From NCBI RefSeq assembly GCF_000737695.1, contig NZ_JPRM01000019.1, positions 1 through 64,000 of the forward strand: DNA of 64,000 nucleotides, written 5' to 3'. Below are positions 8,162 through 16,102 of the stretch, piece by piece. The notes beneath the pieces are model-generated. The model ran no database searches. It saw nothing but the letters and a program-made list of their open reading frames with translations, and was not told the origin of the DNA. Origin of the DNA: Flavobacterium hydatis. GTDB taxonomy: Bacteria; Bacteroidota; Bacteroidia; Flavobacteriales; Flavobacteriaceae. Within the stretch, counting starts at the first letter, position 1. Every line of letters begins with the position of its first letter. The position numbers and the translations under genes were made by a program.

Positions 8162-8746
8162 CCACTTTTTTTGACAAATGAAATCTCCAAAGAGACTAAT
8201 TTTCAATTGTTCTTGTTGGAAAGTATTGACATAGAGCAAATTATTGTCAAAATGTTCCAAAATAAAATTCAAGCAGCGTATTTATATCATCCTGACGAAA
8301 AGGAAATTATGAAAACGTTAAAGTCAAAAATTCCTGTAAATAAAGCAGGAGGAGGATTAGTTTATAATAAAAAAGGAGAAGTATTATTCATCTTCAGAAA
8401 TGGAAAATGGGACTTACCAAAAGGCGGAATAGAAAAAGGTGAGGAGATAGAAGACACCGCCATGCGTGAGGTAGAAGAAGAAACTGGTGTTGGAAAATTA
8501 CGTATTACCAATAAATTACAAAAGACATATCACGTTTTTAAACGTAACGGAAAATACAAATTAAAAATCACGCATTGGTTCGAAATGCATTCTGATTTTA
8601 AAGGAACACCACAAGGACAATTAGAAGAAGGAATCGAAAAAGTTGCCTGGTTGAATCCCGTACAAATAAAAGAAGCACTAAAAAACTCCTACGAAAACAT
8701 CAAGTTATTATTCGAAGAAGAAAATAAGATTATTGTAAAAGAGTAA
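8135..8746 (+). CDS. Nudix hydrolase
   Basis: Hydrolyses a nucleoside diphosphate linked to another group; the substrate is not predictable. The Nudix box is intact at residues 97-119, with the core REVEEETGV preceded by GGIEKGEE. An N-terminal region of about 65 residues precedes the Nudix domain. Length is 203. It is divergent from pyrE, an arrangement that may link it to nucleotide metabolism, but this is only context. Confidence 0.9.
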   Translation: MYKVFVNDKPLFLTNEISKETNFQLFLLESIDIEQIIVKMFQNKIQAAYLYHPDEKEIMKTLKSKIPVNKAGGGLVYNKKGEVLFIFRNGKWDLPKGGIEKGEEIEDTAMREVEEETGVGKLRITNKLQKTYHVFKRNGKYKLKITHWFEMHSDFKGTPQGQLEEGIEKVAWLNPVQIKEALKNSYENIKLLFEEENKIIVKE

Positions 8747-8830
8747 AGATGTGAGACGCGAGATAAATTTTAAGAAATTAAAGAATAAATCTTAGCATCT
8801 TAGAGCCTAATAATGGCGTGCCACCATATA

Positions 8831-8871
8831 AAAAAAGACCCAATAAGCATTACGTTCATCGGGTCTTTTTT
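8831..8871. terminator. Terminator after the Nudix gene
   Basis: An 11-bp stem (AAAAAAGACCC / GGGTCTTTTTT) with a 19-nt loop that can itself pair weakly is followed by more T residues. Confidence 0.75.
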
Positions 8872-9132
8872 TTATATGTTGTCGGGCTATACGCGCTACT
8901 TTGGTAGCTTGCTGCTATCCCTCACGCGGGATTTTGTTTATGGTTAACCAGTATTCAGTCTCAGTTTTCAGTTGCGAGTGTCCTGTTCTTTCGATAGCGT
9001 GATGTTGTAGTTTTTTATTTTTAATTATTTCATGTCTCAAAAATCGTACTTTTGTTTAATATACAATAAGCAGTTATTACTGTACAAATCATTTAGAATG
9101 TATCGTACATGACAAAATATGTTTTTTATATA
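8872..9132. other. Gene-free stretch with dispersed-repeat fragments
   Basis: No convincing reading frame is seen. At about 8880-8935 a GGGCTATACGCGCTAC stretch resembles one end of the 80-bp repeats at 24404 and 44846. At about 8949-8980 there is a CAGTATTCAGTCTCAG motif that recurs near 21256. The remainder is AT-rich DNA leading to the promoter of the XRE gene. Confidence 0.4.
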
Positions 9133-9163
9133 TTGATTGTTGTTACCCTTAATATTATCTTTG
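9133..9163 (+). promoter_or_regulatory. Predicted promoter of the XRE regulator
   Basis: TATCTTTG (9156-9163) matches TAnnTTTG, with TTG at 9133-9135 and a 20-bp spacer. Only 4 bp separate it from the ATG at 9168, so the mRNA should be leaderless or nearly so. Confidence 0.6.
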
Positions 9164-9167
9164 AATT

Positions 9168-9572
9168 ATGAGCACACTTACAAAACCAAACCATATAGGG
9201 CGAAAAATTAGCCGAATTCGTGAACTTCGTGACATGAAACAAGAAGCATTGGCACAAGCTTTAGGAACAAACCAACAAGCAATATCGGCTCTTGAAAACA
9301 GTGAAACTATAAGCGATGAAAAACTTATTGAAATAGCAAAAGCTCTGGGCGTAAGTGTTGAAGCCCTTAAAAATTTTTCAGAGGAAGCTGCAATTAATTA
9401 TTTTAATAGTTTCACAGATAATAGTGCAGGAACGTTTAACAATCATTGTACTTTCAATCCATTAGATAAGTTAATCGAGGTTTACGAGGAAAATAAAAAA
9501 CTATACGAACGTTTAGTTCAGGCTGAAAAAGACAAAGTTGAATTTTTGCAAAACATATTAAAAGATAAATAA
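9168..9572 (+). CDS. XRE-family helix-turn-helix transcriptional regulator
   Basis: A 134-residue protein with an XRE/Cro HTH at about residues 11-66 (RIRELRDMKQEALAQALGTN, then QQAISALEN as recognition helix). The C-terminal part ends in a charged, possibly coiled helix (ENKKLYERLVQAEKDKVEF) that could dimerise. It is alone on the plus strand and faces the lipoprotein gene at 9789. It carries no phage-repressor peptidase domain. Targets are unknown. Confidence 0.85.
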   Translation: MSTLTKPNHIGRKISRIRELRDMKQEALAQALGTNQQAISALENSETISDEKLIEIAKALGVSVEALKNFSEEAAINYFNSFTDNSAGTFNNHCTFNPLDKLIEVYEENKKLYERLVQAEKDKVEFLQNILKDK

Positions 9573-9620
9573 TCTTTTATAGTACTAAAATTTAACTCAA
9601 CGAAATATTCAGTTTACTGA

Positions 9621-9738
9621 TTGCTGTGCGAAGTCTCCCGACTTCGTACCCATTTCTAATAATCGGCAAAGAGAATCAAAAAAAAATCAGGAACGGCATA
9701 TTGGAGTGGGTACGAAGTCGGGAGACTTCGCACAGCAA
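9621..9738. repeat. 118-bp palindromic element, full copy
   Basis: A perfect 32-bp inverted repeat (9621-9652 and 9707-9738) encloses a 54-bp core containing AATCGGCAAAGAGAATC. Each arm has its own small stem, GAAGTC/GACTTC. Related but incomplete copies lie at 10449-10537 and 11378-11486, and a single arm core at 15928-15945. The element sits between convergent genes and could end transcription from both sides. It looks like a non-autonomous miniature element or REP-like unit. No transposase is nearby. Confidence 0.8.
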
Positions 9739-9788
9739 TTGCGAACACTTCGTAGAGCGGAACTTGTTAAAGAAAATCAAATATTAGC

Positions 9789-10382
9789 TTATTCTTCATA
9801 TTTTAATATTTTATCTGAGATTAATTCGCCATTCATTGCATCAATTTTAATTTCTCGGGAACCTCTTTTTGGAGCTTTAGCATCTATTAATATAATGATT
9901 AGATATACTGATTTATTATTTTCCCCACCAATAAGCACCCCTTTGCCATATGTATTCAATAAGTCGATATTAAAATCGTTTTTCATTTTGTTTATTAATT
10001 CTGGTATTGAAAAATTGTATACATCTAAATTTTTTTCTATTGTAACATTTCCATCTTCATCATAAACTTTATAAGTTCCTATCGGAATACTATAAAAATA
10101 GGTTGTTTCTATTTTAAGATTAAAAGTTTTTTTATAATAAACCTTTCTAATTTCGTAAGGACTATTTAAAGCATTCGAATATTTATAAAAACCATCATCA
10201 GTTTCCATCATTCTTGAAGTAGAGTCTTTTGTTGTTTCAAAAAAATCATTTCCTACTTTTTTATTATTAAATTCATTTAGGTTAAATTTTTCGATTTTAT
10301 GATTATTTAAATTTTTGCCAACCTGAGATTTACAGGATTGAATTAATACGAATACAATTAATATAGTAACAATTTTTTTCAT
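9789..10382 (-). CDS. Hypothetical lipoprotein, paralogue of the next gene
   Basis: A 197-residue protein with a short signal peptide and a lipobox ending at Cys16 (FVLIQSC). The middle part has a MORN-like strand, IGTYKVYDEDGNVTIEKNL, and the C-terminal part ends in IKIDAMNGELI. The order of these pieces is shared with the 225-residue protein at 10542 (GIYKEFYTNNNIKIKG and IQIDGLNGSVV), so the two are diverged paralogues. I do not recognise a function. Flanking 118-bp elements separate the two genes. Confidence 0.75.
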   Translation of the reverse strand: MKKIVTILIVFVLIQSCKSQVGKNLNNHKIEKFNLNEFNNKKVGNDFFETTKDSTSRMMETDDGFYKYSNALNSPYEIRKVYYKKTFNLKIETTYFYSIPIGTYKVYDEDGNVTIEKNLDVYNFSIPELINKMKNDFNIDLLNTYGKGVLIGGENNKSVYLIIILIDAKAPKRGSREIKIDAMNGELISDKILKYEE

Positions 10383-10448
10383 ACTGATTTACTATTTAAG
10401 GTTGTTAATTTTTTGCTGTCAATGCCACAGTGTTATGGCATTAGGGCT

Positions 10449-10537
10449 ATATGCTGTGTGAAGTCTCCCGGCTTCGTCCCCATTCCTAATAATCGGCAAA
10501 GAGAATGAAAAAAATTGGAACGAAATGTAGCAATGGG
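10449..10537. repeat. 118-bp palindromic element, truncated copy
   Basis: Carries the left arm in altered form (GAAGTCTCCCGGCTTCGTCC) and the core AATAATCGGCAAAGAGAAT, then stops at CAATGGGT just before the stop codon of the next gene. The right arm is missing. Confidence 0.7.
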
Positions 10538-10541
10538 TTTT

Positions 10542-11219
10542 TTAATCCGCAGGAAATGGAGACTCTACTGTTTTGACAACACTTCCATTTAAACCATCTA
10601 TTTGAATATTTATATAAGCTTGTTTTTCATAATTAGGATATCGAATAACCCAATAATTTTTATTATCTGGAATGGACTTATATTTAGATATAGTAGTCGT
10701 ATAACCACTCTCTTTTTTTTCTAATGAGATTTCATTTTCTTGACAATATGAAAACACTTGATCATTAGTGTATATAAAACCATTGTCAAAATCTTCAGTA
10801 GAGACTAGATCTCCATTCTCTGAATAGCTATACCATTTACCTATTTTAAATCCAAACCAACAATAAATTCCTTTTATTTTTATATTATTATTAGTATAAA
10901 ATTCTTTATATATCCCTATTATTGGATTTTCTGAATAATCATATCCTGAAAATGCACTACCAGTTTCATATCCTTTGGAATAATATACGATAGTTTTCCC
11001 ATCCTTATCTCTAATATTGTATGAATTATCTGTTTTAGTTATATAAACATTTTCATTTTTATTTGTTTTACTTGTTCCAATTTCATTAGGAAGATTTGAT
11101 ATTTCTAATTTTTCGATAGAATTATTTATTGCTGGTTTTTTTATTTTTTTATTTTTATTTGTGGTGCATCCTTGGATAATTAATAATACTACTAGCGCTA
11201 TATGTATTAAATATTTCAT
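10542..11219 (-). CDS. Hypothetical lipoprotein with MORN-like repeats
   Basis: A 225-residue protein with a signal peptide and lipobox Cys18 (LLIIQGC). Two MORN-like strands are visible in the middle (GIYKEFYTNNNIKIKG and GKWYSYSENGDLVSTE), as in toxin-antitoxin MORN-repeat proteins. The C-terminus resembles that of the 197-residue neighbour. Its stop codon abuts a truncated 118-bp element. Function is unknown; a lipoprotein immunity role for a surface toxin is possible but unsupported beyond context. Confidence 0.75.
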   Translation of the reverse strand: MKYLIHIALVVLLIIQGCTTNKNKKIKKPAINNSIEKLEISNLPNEIGTSKTNKNENVYITKTDNSYNIRDKDGKTIVYYSKGYETGSAFSGYDYSENPIIGIYKEFYTNNNIKIKGIYCWFGFKIGKWYSYSENGDLVSTEDFDNGFIYTNDQVFSYCQENEISLEKKESGYTTTISKYKSIPDNKNYWVIRYPNYEKQAYINIQIDGLNGSVVKTVESPFPAD

Positions 11220-11232
11220 GAAATGTGATTTT

Positions 11233-11380
11233 TTAAAGTTCTATTTGTGAAGCTTGTCTTGCTATTTTTCCTTGCCAATCCCATAATGATACACGATTAA
11301 TGTTGATTTTGTGAAAATAATCTGGCGCATTATCTGTAAGGTAAGGTTCATCTGTAAATTTAGCAAGTTTTGAGCCACTC
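11233..11380 (-). pseudogene. 3' remnant of a gene, joined to a palindromic element
   Basis: On the minus strand an open frame with no start of its own reads WSGSKLAKFTDEPYLTDNAP, then about 30 more residues ending in ARQASQIEL and a stop at 11233-11235. The frame runs back without a stop into the palindromic element at 11378-11486 (reading FADYW at the join). This looks like the C-terminal tip of a larger protein whose upstream part was replaced by the element. I do not recognise the family. Coding character is inferred from the even, hydrophilic composition. Confidence 0.5.
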
Positions 11381-11486
11381 CAATAATCTGCAAAGAGAAT
11401 CAAAAAATAAAATTGGAACGGAATATAGTAATGGGTACGAAGTCAGGAGACTTCGCACAGCAATTGCGAACACTACGTAGAACGGG
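11378..11486. repeat. 118-bp palindromic element, partial copy
   Basis: Contains the core AATAATCTGCAAAGAGAATC and an intact right arm (GGGTACGAAGTCAGGAGACT onward) plus the trailing GCGAACACTACGTAGA that also follows the full copy. The left arm is absent; in its place is the gene remnant. It ends at the stop codon of the 140-residue gene. Confidence 0.7.
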
Positions 11487-11909
11487 TTACAAATCCATGC
11501 TTTCGGGTTTATGTTCTTCCCAAGATAGTATATAAAATTTTTGGTCTTCTAACACTTTAATATCAAACTTATATTTCCCCTCCGTAACAGCTTCAATTCC
11601 AGTTCCGAAAAGAACAAATTGAGTAGTATCAATTTGTTTATTTCTTATGATTCCGTTGGGGACTCCAAAGGGTAATCCATCTTGAATGAAAATTTTTTTG
11701 CAATCCTTAATTACCAGAGACTTTCCTTTTTCAATATTATAATATTTATTATCAATTTCAAGAGAGTCTATATTATGATTCGTTTTGTTGTAAACTTCTA
11801 TTTGCAAGTCTTTCGAAAAAAGTAAGTAATAAATACAAAAAAATATCAATAAAACAATTGTGATTAAAAGTACTGAGTTTAGTTTTTTGTTTTTAGACAT
11901 TTCTATCAT
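11487..11909 (-). CDS. Hypothetical single-pass membrane protein
   Basis: A 140-residue protein with one hydrophobic N-terminal segment (about 11-32) after a short positively charged start, followed by a soluble domain of about 105 residues predicted outside the cytoplasm. The soluble part is mostly short strands and a C-terminal FYILSWEEH. A start at the fifth residue (MSKNKKLN) is also possible. I do not recognise the family. It lies 14 bp downstream of the cREC-domain gene and is probably co-transcribed. Confidence 0.65.
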   Translation of the reverse strand: MIEMSKNKKLNSVLLITIVLLIFFCIYYLLFSKDLQIEVYNKTNHNIDSLEIDNKYYNIEKGKSLVIKDCKKIFIQDGLPFGVPNGIIRNKQIDTTQFVLFGTGIEAVTEGKYKFDIKVLEDQKFYILSWEEHKPESMDL

Positions 11910-11923
11910 TGTAATATTCAGAC

Positions 11924-12262
11924 TTAGTGATTTTTTAGATGTTTAATGTAGTTGTCAAGCAAACTTTGAATTTGTTGTGATGCAACTGGATTAGCAGAAT
12001 GCACATTAAATTTTAAATTCCTTAGATCAAGTTCAGATTCATAAACTAACCATTTTGCAGCAGCATATCCATCTTCCGCAATAGTATTGTTTTCGTCTAA
12101 TCCTAAGTCATTATCAAAACTAATTAATTCAGGAAGTCCATTTTCAAGTATTGCATTTTTGAAATCATGAAAATTTCTAACTATTACAAAATCGGCATCA
12201 GTTAAGTTCTTGTAAACCATTTTTACATCTCTAATATCGTCAAGAAAAAGTTTGTATGACAT
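11924..12262 (-). CDS. Cyclic-phosphate-processing receiver (cREC) domain protein
   Basis: A 112-residue protein with a receiver-like fold. It has the acidic start LFLDDIRD, the central FDNDLGLDE in place of the usual phosphorylation loop, and HSANP near the C-terminus. These match the cREC group of receiver-like proteins, proposed from comparative genomics to act on cyclic phosphates or nucleotides in conflict systems. It has no output domain and no partner kinase nearby. The assignment is from motif recall; activity is inferred. Confidence 0.7.
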   Translation of the reverse strand: MSYKLFLDDIRDVKMVYKNLTDADFVIVRNFHDFKNAILENGLPELISFDNDLGLDENNTIAEDGYAAAKWLVYESELDLRNLKFNVHSANPVASQQIQSLLDNYIKHLKNH

Positions 12263-12309
12263 TTATTTAGCATTTTTTTTGTGAATTAATATGCTATTTA
12301 CCTTTGTCA

Positions 12310-12415
12310 AAGTTGAAAAACTTTGACAAAGGTTTTCCGAAACAGCTTTGCGACCTTTGCGTATTTCAAGGAAATAAAAAAAACTTAGCGTTCTTTGCGG
12401 TTAAACTCATAAAAC
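12310..12415. repeat. CGCAAAG-family intergenic repeat
   Basis: GCGACCTTTGCGTATTTC and CTTAGCGTTCTTTGCGGTT lie between two leftward genes, overlapping the 3' end of the M14 peptidase gene. The same family occurs at 14200-14560, 15960-16062, 18980-19105 and 36801-36870. Confidence 0.6.
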
Positions 12416-14134
12416 ACGATAAACTGGATATTGCAAATGTGCCTTTTCATAATAAGCAGAATGTTTGTAAATCCAATCTAATTGCGCTTCGGGGTTTTTG
12501 GCAAATTTTGGATCATTGAGTTTAGCTTGTTCCAAATCGGCTTTTAATTTTGGGCTGTCTTTTAGAAGTTTTGCTGCGGTATCTTCAAAAACATATTCCG
12601 AATAACCTTCTTTTTGTTGTAGCATTGTATCAAAGAAATTCCAATTAAAGAAAGAGTCCACGCCTTCGGGTTCTAATGTTTCTAACAGGTATTTAATTGC
12701 TTTTTGTTGGGTCGAGAATACGTAATCGCCTTTGTAAAAAGGAACTTTTGTTATTTGTGAAGTAACTTTAGTGTTTCGGTGTAAATAATGTCCTTCGTAG
12801 GCTGAATTTGTCGTTTTAAAATCGGCAATTCTATAGCTTTCAACTTCTATTAAAGTATCTTTTTTTAATTGTGTGTAGGTAACGCCATTACTTTTGAGTA
12901 AATCGATAACATTCCAGAATCCTTTAGGAATAATATAGGCTGTAGGAACGGTAATATCTTTAACCGATTTGAACTCTTTTATATACGAAATGTCTTTTTT
13001 GTATGGTTTTGTTCTGTCATAGAATAATCTATCTCCAGTTGTAGCTTCACTCTTTTTATGACTAGCTTCATATCCTAAGAATGAAAAGGTTGTCATTTTT
13101 GTGCTATCAATTTCCCATTTTATGGTATAAGGTTTTTTAGGTGCGTATTGCGCTTCGTTTTTCAAACGCACTTCTTTTATTTTCTTATAATTTGCATCCG
13201 TAAAATCAATTGTAGATGTCATGTATTCGTAAGTTGCTTTTACACGGTCGGCATAATTTTTAAGCATATGTGTTTCGACCACAAACCCGATGGTATTAAA
13301 AAGAGAAGTATAGCCTGTTGTATAACGAGGGCTATCCGAAAACTGTATAAAACCATTATCAGGAGTTTCTTCAAATGCATTAACATAAGGAGTTGTTTCT
13401 AGATTTTTTTTCTGCAAATCTTTCACCAAAGCTGGCATCATTTCCAGATTTAGATAATCGCCTAAAACAGTACCTAACTTATTATGTTGCGTCATAATAT
13501 AAGTCAGTTTGTATTGGTAATCAGAACCATTACTTACATGGTTATCTATAAAAACATCAGGGTTTGTTTTATGAAAAATTTCTACAAAACTTTTTGTATT
13601 ACGCGTATCCGATTTAATTAAATCACGGTTTAAGTCATAGTTTCTGGCATTTCCTCGAAAACCATATTCTTCTGGCCCATCCTGATTGGCTCTTGTAGTC
13701 GAGTTTCTGTTTAAAGCACCACCAATATTATAAACAGGAATTGTTACTATTACGGTGTTTTTTGGTGCTTTTATCTTTCCTAAAGCTAAATCTCTAAATA
13801 GTTGCATAGTTGCGTCAATCCCGTCAGGTTCACCAGCGTGAATACCATTATTAAGAAGAATTACTGCTTTGTTTTTTTTGATTACCTCAAAATCAAATTG
13901 TTTGTCAGGATTAAAAGTTATCATGTGTAATGGATATCCACTATCTGTTAGTCCCATTTCCTGCATTTTGATAGTCGGAAAATCATGTGCAAGAAGTGTG
14001 TAGTATTTTATGGTTTCTTGATAATTAGCGGATTGGTTTCCGTTTCCTTTTTCGAAATAGGTATCGTATTTATTGCCTTTCTGAGCAAATGCAGCACAGC
14101 TTAACAATAAAAAACATAAAGTAAAAATTCTCAT
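12407..14134 (-). CDS. M14-family zinc carboxypeptidase, secreted
   Basis: A 575-residue exported metallopeptidase. The start at 14134 gives a clean signal peptide (MRIFTLCFLLLSCAAFAQ); an upstream in-frame ATG would bury it. The zinc site is visible as His99 and Glu102 in GIHAGEPDG and His199 in FIDNHVSN. The substrate-binding NARNYDLNRD is at about 162-171, and the catalytic Glu is in FVVETHML. The catalytic domain covers roughly 35-340; the rest is a beta-rich C-terminal region of unknown role. It should cut C-terminal residues from peptides outside the cytoplasm. No type IX sorting domain is seen at the end. Confidence 0.9.
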   Translation of the reverse strand: MRIFTLCFLLLSCAAFAQKGNKYDTYFEKGNGNQSANYQETIKYYTLLAHDFPTIKMQEMGLTDSGYPLHMITFNPDKQFDFEVIKKNKAVILLNNGIHAGEPDGIDATMQLFRDLALGKIKAPKNTVIVTIPVYNIGGALNRNSTTRANQDGPEEYGFRGNARNYDLNRDLIKSDTRNTKSFVEIFHKTNPDVFIDNHVSNGSDYQYKLTYIMTQHNKLGTVLGDYLNLEMMPALVKDLQKKNLETTPYVNAFEETPDNGFIQFSDSPRYTTGYTSLFNTIGFVVETHMLKNYADRVKATYEYMTSTIDFTDANYKKIKEVRLKNEAQYAPKKPYTIKWEIDSTKMTTFSFLGYEASHKKSEATTGDRLFYDRTKPYKKDISYIKEFKSVKDITVPTAYIIPKGFWNVIDLLKSNGVTYTQLKKDTLIEVESYRIADFKTTNSAYEGHYLHRNTKVTSQITKVPFYKGDYVFSTQQKAIKYLLETLEPEGVDSFFNWNFFDTMLQQKEGYSEYVFEDTAAKLLKDSPKLKADLEQAKLNDPKFAKNPEAQLDWIYKHSAYYEKAHLQYPVYRVL

Positions 14135-14199
14135 AGTTTGGTTTTTTAATAGGAACCAAATATAATTATTTTCTTTTAAGGCACTAAGGTTCAAAGGTT

Positions 14200-14560
14200 G
14201 TTTGATTGCCTAATATTCTGCAAAGATTAACAGCAAAGAGAGTACATAGGTTTTACGCAAAGAGCACAAAGTTGATGAAAACACAAAGCTTTGCGTTCTT
14301 TTGCGATTTTATGGAGTTTCACCTTATAAATGCTTTGCGTCCTCTGCGGTAAAAAGAACTATGATTTAGTTTAAAATTAACCGCAAAGAGAGTGCAAAGG
14401 ATTTACGCAAAGAGCGCAAAGCTTTGTGTTCTTTGCGTTTTTATAGAATCTTACTTTATAAAACCTTTGCGTGCTCTGCGGTAAAAAGAACTATGATTTA
14501 GTTTAAAATTAACCGCAAAGAGAGTACAAAGGGTTTACGCAAAGAGCGCAAAGTTGATAA
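14200..14560. repeat. Array of CGCAAAG-family repeats with a 132-bp tandem unit
   Basis: The 538-bp gap 14135-14672 contains alternating AACCGCAAAGAGAG and CTTTGCGT...TGCGGTAA units that pair into long stems. A stretch of about 76 bp starting GCGGTAAAAAGAACTATG occurs at 14346 and again at 14478 almost without change, a tandem period of 132 bp. No reading frame is credible here. Such arrays are common in Flavobacterium intergenic DNA. Confidence 0.75.
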
Positions 14561-14672
14561 AATCAGCACCTTGAAACTTATAATCGTATAACTTTTCTCA
14601 TAAATTATATAACTTTTTATATTTTATAATTAAGATTTTTGTTATGTTCTAATTTTAAAACCCCAAAAAACT

Positions 14673-15899
14673 ATGAGAAATATTAACCAAATTGCTATTG
14701 TTTCGAGTATGCTAATAAGTTTATTAAGCTGCTCCAGTGATAAAGATGTCGATGTAAATCCAGGTACAATAACAAATCCTGTAGAAGGAAATGCAGCCAA
14801 TACAACTTACAAACCGGCATTTGAAGGACAAACCCGAATTAGTGGTATACAAACTAATACGCCTTATGAGGGAGTTGTTATTGCTACAACTTTAACAAGC
14901 CCATGGGGAATTACAAGTCTTCCTGATGGTAGATTATTAATCACCGAAAAAACAGGAACAATCCGTATCGCTACAACTGCTGGAGTTTTAAGTACTCCAA
15001 TAACTGGTATTCCTGCCGTTAATTCTGCTGGACAAGGTGGTTTATTAGGAGTATGTATTGATCCTGAATTTGCAACTAATAGTATGATTTACTGGGTTTT
15101 TGCAGAAGCTACAACTGGTGGAAACAATACAGCGGTAGCTAAAGGAAAATTATCGGTTGATGAAAAAACAATCGAAGGTGCAACTGTTATTTATAGAGCC
15201 AAACCAGCCAATGCAAGTACACTTCATTATGGCGGACGTATTCTTTTTGATAAAACAGGTTTTCTTGTTGTAAGTACTGGAGAAAGATCTGTGCTTGAAA
15301 CCAGACCATTAGCACAATCGGTTGCAACAGGTTTGGGTAAAGTAGTCAGAATAACAAAAGAAGGACAACCTGCAACTGGAAACCCTATTTTTACACAAAC
15401 CGGAGCTTTACCAGAATTATATAGTATCGGTCATAGAAATCCACAGGGTTTAGCACTTAATCCAGTTACTAATGAAATTTGGCTTGCTGAGCATGGGCCA
15501 CGTGGAGGTGATGAAATCAATCGTATAAAAGCAGGTGCAAATTATGGATGGCCAACCATTACATACGGAATAGAATACAGCGGAGAAAAAATTGGAGCGG
15601 GAATTCAGCAACAAGATGGTTTAGAGCAACCAGTTTACTATTGGGATCCAGTTGTTTCACCAAGCGGAATGACTTTCTATACAGGAAATCGTGTTCCCGA
15701 ATGGCAAAATAATCTTTTTATAGGGGCTTTAAGCGGAATGCATATCGTACGTCTTGCTATAAAAGACAATAAAGTTGTTGGCGAAGAAAGACTTTTGGCT
15801 TCAGAAAACCAACGTTTTAGAGATGTTACTCAAGGGAAAGACGGAGCATTATACGCGATTACTGATGGTGGAAGACTTTATAAGATTGACAAAAAATAA
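14673..15899 (+). CDS. PQQ-dependent sugar dehydrogenase, lipoprotein
   Basis: A 408-residue lipoprotein (lipobox LLSC, Cys20) with the six-bladed propeller of soluble aldose/glucose-sorbosone dehydrogenases. Typical blocks are SPWGITSLPDGRLLITEKTG, GQGGLLGVCIDPEF, SIGHRNPQGLALNP and AEHGPRGGDEIN with NYGWP, which line the PQQ and calcium sites. It should oxidise aldoses in the periplasm with PQQ. No pqq synthesis genes are in the window, so cofactor supply cannot be judged. It stands alone between repeat arrays. Confidence 0.9.
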   Translation: MRNINQIAIVSSMLISLLSCSSDKDVDVNPGTITNPVEGNAANTTYKPAFEGQTRISGIQTNTPYEGVVIATTLTSPWGITSLPDGRLLITEKTGTIRIATTAGVLSTPITGIPAVNSAGQGGLLGVCIDPEFATNSMIYWVFAEATTGGNNTAVAKGKLSVDEKTIEGATVIYRAKPANASTLHYGGRILFDKTGFLVVSTGERSVLETRPLAQSVATGLGKVVRITKEGQPATGNPIFTQTGALPELYSIGHRNPQGLALNPVTNEIWLAEHGPRGGDEINRIKAGANYGWPTITYGIEYSGEKIGAGIQQQDGLEQPVYYWDPVVSPSGMTFYTGNRVPEWQNNLFIGALSGMHIVRLAIKDNKVVGEERLLASENQRFRDVTQGKDGALYAITDGGRLYKIDKK

Positions 15900-15924
15900 C
15901 AATCAATTTCGGTACATATCTTAC

Positions 15925-16062
15925 TTCCGAAGTCGGGAGACTTCACCTTTACTTTAGATTTGATAAAAAGCTTTGCATCCTTTGTGGTAAAAAAAACTAT
16001 GATTTGGTTTAAATTAACTGCAAAGGACGCAAAGTTTTACGCAAAGTACACAAAGTTTTATT
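15925..16062. repeat. Mixed intergenic repeats
   Basis: Holds one arm core of the 118-bp palindromic element (CGAAGTCGGGAGACTTC, 15928-15944), followed by CGCAAAG-family units (CTTTGCATCCTTTGTGG, then AACTGCAAAGGACGCAAAG). It lies between convergent genes. Confidence 0.6.
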
Positions 16063-16102
16063 ATGACTGTCACTAAAAGCTGAAATTTCAACTAGAAACA
16101 TA

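Noticed and set aside
9573..12300. Integron cassette array, suggested by single genes separated by palindromes
   Set aside because: The palindromes are perfect 32-bp arms, not attC-like imperfect stems with RYYYAAC/GTTRRRY cores, and no integron integrase is in the window.
14135..14672. Possible CRISPR array
   Set aside because: The repeats are palindromic, of uneven spacing, lack unique spacers of constant length and have no cas genes nearby.
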